Source of the DNA: an uncultured bacterium
Lineage (GTDB): Bacteria; Patescibacteriota; Patescibacteriia; CAIQCM01
DNA length: 17,229 nt
Direction: 5' to 3'
Assembly (NCBI GenBank): GCA_903870305.1
Contig: CAIQCM010000141.1
Location: 1 to 17,229, forward strand
The notes beneath the pieces are model-generated. The model made no database searches. It was given only the letters and a program-made list of their open reading frames with translations, and had not been told where the DNA came from. The translations under genes and the position numbers were made by a program. This document shows, piece after piece, positions 13,033 to 17,229 of this stretch; position 1 is the stretch's first letter; each line of letters opens with the position of its first letter.

Positions 13033-13042
13033 TATTATCATA

Positions 13043-13075
13043 ACAAACACCGGCTTCGCAACTGTTGAAGCCGGT
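13043..13075 (-). terminator. Intrinsic terminator of the surface-protein genes
   Basis: ACCGGCTTC (13049-13057) pairs perfectly with GAAGCCGGT (13067-13075). On the minus strand a GTTTGTT tract follows. It is 27 bases past the stop of the gene at 13102 and just before the next promoter. Confidence 0.8.
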
Positions 13076-13101
13076 TTGTCAAAATTTTCTTGATTCTGAT
13101 T

Positions 13102-14742
13102 CTAAATTCCCAACTCTTGTTCCATCGTGTTCGGCGCGTCCCAGTTGTATTCCGCCGTGGCGCTGTAGTCAGCGGATGAAGTGATCGTGGCGCCGATCTT
13201 GTAGCCGACAAAGTACGCATCGGGAATGATCCTTAGGCGCTGGGTCGATGTTCCCGGGAAAATCTGTTCGGCCAAACCGCTAGTTGCGAGCGGGCGGATC
13301 GTTCGTCCGCGCGAGATAACGTAAAGCTTTGGGTCGGAGGCGATTTTAACAACGTATGTGCCGGGCCGGATGTCCACGTTCCCGCCGATCGTGATTGCGC
13401 CCATTTGCGTGGCAGAAATCTGTTTTACGTTTTGGCACATAGTGCTTGTCCCGGTCAAAAGATCCTGCGATGAATCGTACCACGAGGCAAGAACGTCTTT
13501 TCCGGTAAAGACATAGCGTTTGCCGTTCGACGCATAGTAATAAACCATTGATGACGACTCGCTCTTGATCAGCGTGCCGGGCGTCAATGTTGCCGACGCT
13601 TTGGCGAACGTTGCGCCGCCGGTGGCGCAGCAGCCCTGCGAGAGGTCATTGTCGGCGACCGGGCAGAACGAAAACACAGCCGAAGCGTTAGATGAGTTCG
13701 GCATTCCTCCCGACGTTTGATCGGTGCTCGTTGGCAGCGGCGTATTGGTCGGCGTGCCGGTGTTTTCCGTTCCGTTATCGAGCGTGCGACCGGACACGGT
13801 CGGGTCGATCGTGCTGATCTCGCCGCTCTGGATAGCGGTTTGCGCCGTTGTCGCGTTCGGCGCAGCGTAAGCAGTGACCTTCCAAGTATAAACGGTTTTT
13901 GCTTTTAATTTCTCCGTGCCGCTCCCGACCTCAACGCGGACGGTTGATTCTGCGGCTGAGTCCGGGTTGATCGGTTCGTTATAAAATACCGCGCCGCTGC
14001 TTTTTTCCGTCACCGATAGGCGGGCACCCGACGGCATCTGACTGAAGGCAACATAGAATACGATGGTTTGATTGGATATTCCGCTCTCCGCTACGGTAAC
14101 GACACGAATATTGGCCGAAACCGATTTGATCTTAAGGGCCGAAGTTGATCCTTGCGTTCCCGTATTGGAATTTTTAGAAGCCGTCTCCGGCACCTCGACC
14201 CCGCCGATCGTCGAACCGCTTTGCTGTTCGGTGGTCGGGTTATAATCGCTAGCGCCCTGAATAGGATCGCCGGACTTATAGCTGACAAAATTCGAAACAT
14301 CGACATCATCGACTTGTTTCGCCCAATTGTCGCCGAAGAGCTGTTTGGCAACGGTTTCGGAAGAAACCCAGCGAAGTGCGCCGCCCACCCCCACCGCATA
14401 AACCTTAGGGTCGGACTGAATCTTCACGAGCCGGGTACCAGGGCGGTAAGTGACGTTCCCGCCGATCGGGAGCGCCGCCAATTCTTCGTTCGTTATGGTG
14501 CGAACGGTCGAAAAATCCTTGTACCAGCTGAAAAAAACTTTTTCATTGGGGAACACATAACGCTTGTTGTCCGTGCCGACAAAATATACCTCCGGTAGGT
14601 CGCCTTTAACCAAGACGCCTTCCAAGTCGGTCGTGACGGTGACCGCGCGAACGCTTGGCGCCTGGCCGGCAATAAAAAACAGCACGGCCAGCATTACCCC
14701 AATGAATAAGATTCCGGCGTGGCCTTTCTGTGTTTTTAACAT
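13102..14742 (-). CDS. Secreted surface protein with two GKRYVF-type modules and an FN3-like domain
   Basis: 546 residues. A signal peptide or anchor covers about 10-33 (ILFIGVMLAVLFFIAGQAPSVRA). Module 1 (about 40-165) has DNKRYVFPNEKVFFSWYKDFSTV, then IGGNVTYRPGTRLVKI, DPKVYAV and GALRWV. An FN3-like beta domain (about 203-312) ends TVYTWKVTA. A Thr/Pro/Gly linker (315-355) leads to four cysteines at 360, 371, 372 and 436 and to module 2 (about 388-525: NGKRYVF..., IGGNVDIRPGTYVVKIASDPKLY). This module occurs widely in Patescibacteria exported proteins; its function is unknown to me, with cell-surface display likely. A hairpin terminator follows. No SD before ATG 14742. It is a paralogue of the gene 36 bases upstream. 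Confidence 0.85.
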   Translation of the reverse strand: MLKTQKGHAGILFIGVMLAVLFFIAGQAPSVRAVTVTTDLEGVLVKGDLPEVYFVGTDNKRYVFPNEKVFFSWYKDFSTVRTITNEELAALPIGGNVTYRPGTRLVKIQSDPKVYAVGVGGALRWVSSETVAKQLFGDNWAKQVDDVDVSNFVSYKSGDPIQGASDYNPTTEQQSGSTIGGVEVPETASKNSNTGTQGSTSALKIKSVSANIRVVTVAESGISNQTIVFYVAFSQMPSGARLSVTEKSSGAVFYNEPINPDSAAESTVRVEVGSGTEKLKAKTVYTWKVTAYAAPNATTAQTAIQSGEISTIDPTVSGRTLDNGTENTGTPTNTPLPTSTDQTSGGMPNSSNASAVFSFCPVADNDLSQGCCATGGATFAKASATLTPGTLIKSESSSMVYYYASNGKRYVFTGKDVLASWYDSSQDLLTGTSTMCQNVKQISATQMGAITIGGNVDIRPGTYVVKIASDPKLYVISRGRTIRPLATSGLAEQIFPGTSTQRLRIIPDAYFVGYKIGATITSSADYSATAEYNWDAPNTMEQELGI

Positions 14743-14778
14743 AACAATATTTTACGAGTATATTTTGACGAATCGATT

Positions 14779-16440
14779 TTAGAATTTTGCCGCTGTTGTG
14801 AATTCGCCAACATATAAGGAAACCAGACCGCGGCTTTCAAGATCGGCAAAAAGTGCATTTTTCTCGGACCCGTCAATAGCCGTGATGATCCAAATATACA
14901 GCGTTCCGGGTTTAAGCCGATCATCCGATTCGTAAGGATGCAAGCGCATCGTTGTTTTTAATTCTCCACCGCTCGAGAGCGTAAAACTGCTTACTTCTCT
15001 GCCCGTATTTTTTTCCATGATCGAGACGGTGCCATCGGCGGGCTTCGCGCTAAAGTTAACGGTAAAACTGCGAGTATCTTCGGCCGGTTCACCTTTGGCA
15101 TTAACTTTTTCGACAATAACGGAATTAATCGCAAATTCTCCCGGCTGAGCCATGGCGACGGCGGCATTGCCGCTGACAGAAAAATCCGAGGTGGTAAATT
15201 CACCGGTTTTCTCATCAATCGTGTCCGCACCCGACGGCGATGCAAAATTAGCCGTTACTTTCCATGCATAGGCAGTTTTTGGTTTTAACTTAACGGTCCA
15301 GTTGTCTGGGATCGTGTCAAAAACTTTTGAGCCCGCCGTGTTATCATCGGCCGTTTCCGTTCCAACGAGAGTTCCCGAATCCTTTTCATTCAATGACACT
15401 GATGCGTTCTTTGGCAAATCGCTGAACAAAATATGGAAACCGCGAGCATCTTCTCCATTAGCACCTTTGCCGTCATCATATTTAAAGATGGAAACTTTGG
15501 TTATGCCGATGTCGTTTAAATTAGCAATTGTAAATTCACCCGTTGTCTCATACGGTTTAACGCCTACAGCATCAGTTTCCTCATTGGCTGATATTTTCCA
15601 AGTATATGTGACGCCAGGATTTAACTTGGGCGACCAATATTGGAAATACGTTTTTGTTGGCGGCATCGTTAGCATGGGCTTTGATATGACAACCGTGCCG
15701 CTGACTTTTTCGGCAATGGCAATCGTTACATTTTTTGCCAGCTTACTGAAAACCGCGTGGAAATATCGAATATCCGGCGCCGGCTTGCTCTGCTCGTCGG
15801 TCTGATTAATTAACACGTCCGCTTGAAATATTACTTTATTGGTATCATCACTAACCGTTTTTGGTGCAACCGCAACGGACGATACCGGTGCCATATCGCG
15901 ATCGGATGATATATCCGGCGATTTATTTTTTTCCTGCTTCCACCAATATTGACCGGCACCGGTTACTTCGTCACCCATCTTATATGACGAAAAGAAGGCA
16001 TCGGGCACAATAGTCGCCTTGTTATCCCAATCGCTGCCAAAGATCATCGCCGCAAGCCCCGGCGAACTAATTTTACGCAAAATACCGCCATGCGCAACAG
16101 CGTAAATTGCCTTATCAGATTCAACTCTAACCGCCGACAGGCCGGGCTTTAACGTTACGAGCGATGATAATGGCAACGCGGCGAGTGCTTCGTCCGAAAT
16201 GGTTTTTACCGTTGAAAAATCCGAATACCAGCTAAAATACGTCGTCTCATTCGGAAATGCCATACGCTTCCCGTCAGCCGTCACAAAATATACCGCCGAA
16301 GGCACTCCTTTTACCAAAGAACCGTTGGAAAAATCCGTTGCCGCCGCCGCAAACTGCGGTTGTCCTGAAAATAAAAACAGCACGGACAGCATTGCCCCAA
16401 TGAATAAGAGCACGCCCCGCGCTTCAAGCTTCTTCGGCAT
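14779..16440 (-). CDS. Secreted surface protein with one GKRMAF module and three FN3-like repeats
   Basis: 553 residues. Signal sequence at about 10-34 (VLLFIGAMLSVLFLFSG...AAAA). The N-terminal module (about 38-165) carries DGKRMAFPNETTYFSWYSDFSTV and closely parallels the paralogue at 13102. Three beta-rich repeats of about 105-115 residues follow (roughly 201-305, 310-417, 434-549), each with an RxF..xFS start, an EKxSG or EKNTG turn, a LxPxTxYxW element and a GEFT end. Such tandem domains suit extracellular binding or a surface layer. No C-terminal anchor motif is seen. No SD before ATG 16440; the upstream region is very A/T-rich. Likely transcribed with the paralogue. Confidence 0.85.
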   Translation of the reverse strand: MPKKLEARGVLLFIGAMLSVLFLFSGQPQFAAAATDFSNGSLVKGVPSAVYFVTADGKRMAFPNETTYFSWYSDFSTVKTISDEALAALPLSSLVTLKPGLSAVRVESDKAIYAVAHGGILRKISSPGLAAMIFGSDWDNKATIVPDAFFSSYKMGDEVTGAGQYWWKQEKNKSPDISSDRDMAPVSSVAVAPKTVSDDTNKVIFQADVLINQTDEQSKPAPDIRYFHAVFSKLAKNVTIAIAEKVSGTVVISKPMLTMPPTKTYFQYWSPKLNPGVTYTWKISANEETDAVGVKPYETTGEFTIANLNDIGITKVSIFKYDDGKGANGEDARGFHILFSDLPKNASVSLNEKDSGTLVGTETADDNTAGSKVFDTIPDNWTVKLKPKTAYAWKVTANFASPSGADTIDEKTGEFTTSDFSVSGNAAVAMAQPGEFAINSVIVEKVNAKGEPAEDTRSFTVNFSAKPADGTVSIMEKNTGREVSSFTLSSGGELKTTMRLHPYESDDRLKPGTLYIWIITAIDGSEKNALFADLESRGLVSLYVGEFTTAAKF

Positions 16441-16508
16441 ATTTTTAAATATTTATTTTTATTTTTTACCTTTTATATATGATATCATTTTTTTAGCATA
16501 ATTGCAAG

Positions 16509-16590
16509 GCCGCTTGGCCGCTGTGGCGACCTTGACTCGATGCCAATATGCGAATCCCTACGAATATGACGAATAATATTACTAATCAGC
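16509..16590 (+). repeat. Palindromic element copy F, left half only
   Basis: Head GGCCGCTGTGGCGACCTTG (16516-16534), nearly the same as the second head of copy E, then CTCGATGC at 16536 and a left arm with CGAAT units to about 16588. The right arm is missing. Same orientation as A-E although its neighbours are minus-strand genes. Confidence 0.7.
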
Positions 16591-16609
16591 AACAGTCCTT
16601 TTAAACAAA

Positions 16610-16638
16610 AAATCGACCTGTAAAAGGTCAATTTTTTT
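16610..16638 (-). terminator. Bidirectional intrinsic terminator of efp
   Basis: AATCGACCT (16611-16619) pairs with AGGTCAATT (16625-16633) around GTAAA, allowing one G-T pair. The minus strand continues TTTTTTGTTT and the plus strand TTTTTTT. It lies just past the efp stop codon. Confidence 0.85.
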
Positions 16639-16647
16639 ATTTAACTT

Positions 16648-17211
16648 CTACTCCGTCGTCCGTTCGACGTATTCGCCGGTTTCGGTGGAGATGACGATCT
16701 TTTCGCCGGTCTTGATGAAGATGGGAACGTTGATCTTCATACCGGTCTCAAGCTCGATCTCTTTGGTGACTTTGTTCGACGTGTCGCCCCTCACTGCATC
16801 GGGGGCGTAAGCGACAACGTAGGCGATCTTCTTGGGGAATTCGATGTTGACGGGATTGCCTTCAAAAATTACGAGGTTGCATTCCAAACCTTCTTTCAAA
16901 TATCCCTTGCGGTCGCCGATAAGTTCCAGCGGCACGGCCACCTGGTCGTAGGACACGCGATCCATGAAGGTCGCGGTCGTGGCGTCGGAAAACAGATATT
17001 GCATTTTCTTTTTCTCGACGTCGACAATGTCGAGTTCGTCGCCGGACTTAAAGGTGTTCTCGATCACTTTCCCGGTGCGCACATTCTTAAGGCGCGTGCG
17101 GACGAAGGCCGAGCCCTTTCCCGGATTAACGTGCTGAAAATCAACGACCGAATACAGGTCGTTCTTCCAGCGCATGACCACTTCTTTGGCGATATCGGCG
17201 GTAGTTCGCAT
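16648..17211 (-). CDS. efp: Translation elongation factor P
   Basis: Binds stalled ribosomes between P and E sites and promotes peptide bonds at consecutive prolines. 187 residues, full length for the family. The KOW-like domain I carries NPGKGSAF, with Lys32 at the tip where E. coli Lys34 is modified; the modifying enzyme cannot be judged from this window. ENTFKSGD and LYS-type LFSDATTATFMD follow in domains I-II, and the C-terminal OB domain has GDTSNKVTKEIELETG and PIFIKTGEKIVISTETGEYVER. ATG 17211 is chosen by fit with the family; no SD is visible in the 18 bases left before the window edge. Confidence 0.97.
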   Translation of the reverse strand: MRTTADIAKEVVMRWKNDLYSVVDFQHVNPGKGSAFVRTRLKNVRTGKVIENTFKSGDELDIVDVEKKKMQYLFSDATTATFMDRVSYDQVAVPLELIGDRKGYLKEGLECNLVIFEGNPVNIEFPKKIAYVVAYAPDAVRGDTSNKVTKEIELETGMKINVPIFIKTGEKIVISTETGEYVERTTE

Positions 17212-17229
17212 ACGAGTATCGAGTTACGA

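Overview
The window looks like a chromosomal piece of a Patescibacteria (Candidate Phyla Radiation) bacterium, probably of the Parcubacteria side. This is inferred, not proven, from four things: the order ftsK / small membrane-anchored Ig-like protein / recA; a compact 722-residue FtsK; two secreted proteins with the GKRYVFPNE...FSWY-type surface module common in that group; and core genes that lack a clear Shine-Dalgarno (SD) sequence.

Layout. Positions 1-2699 (minus) hold the N-terminal two thirds or more of rpoB, with a hairpin just before its start codon. Positions 2798-8023 form an accessory array on the plus strand. About 100-bp palindromes of one family (copies A-E, same orientation, each intact copy with a GC-rich hairpin in front and most with one behind) separate distinct payloads: (i) a TTAGGGG-type hairpin, a strong promoter with a ~130-nt structured RNA, and a small membrane-anchored Cys-rich protein; (ii) a second copy of the same promoter and RNA; (iii) a ~150-nt multi-helix RNA; (iv) four small genes, each with a strong SD and a hairpin-rich leader. 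Two of these leaders are 90-bp copies of each other with a compensatory base change. Positions 8053-12065 hold ftsK, the Ig-like gene and recA, separated by hairpins built of 7-bp repeats and closed by a bidirectional terminator. Positions 12085-12953 (minus) are a two-gene operon of unknown function with its own promoter. Positions 13102-16440 (minus) are two paralogous secreted surface proteins. Positions 16648-17211 (minus) encode elongation factor P.

Core functions are transcription (RpoB), chromosome segregation and division (FtsK), recombination (RecA) and translation of polyproline stretches (EF-P). The most unusual part is the palindrome-divided array between rpoB and ftsK, which contains at least three structured RNAs and five small genes I cannot assign to any family. 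The accessory genes carry good SD sequences while the core genes do not, so the two sets may be translated differently or have different origins.
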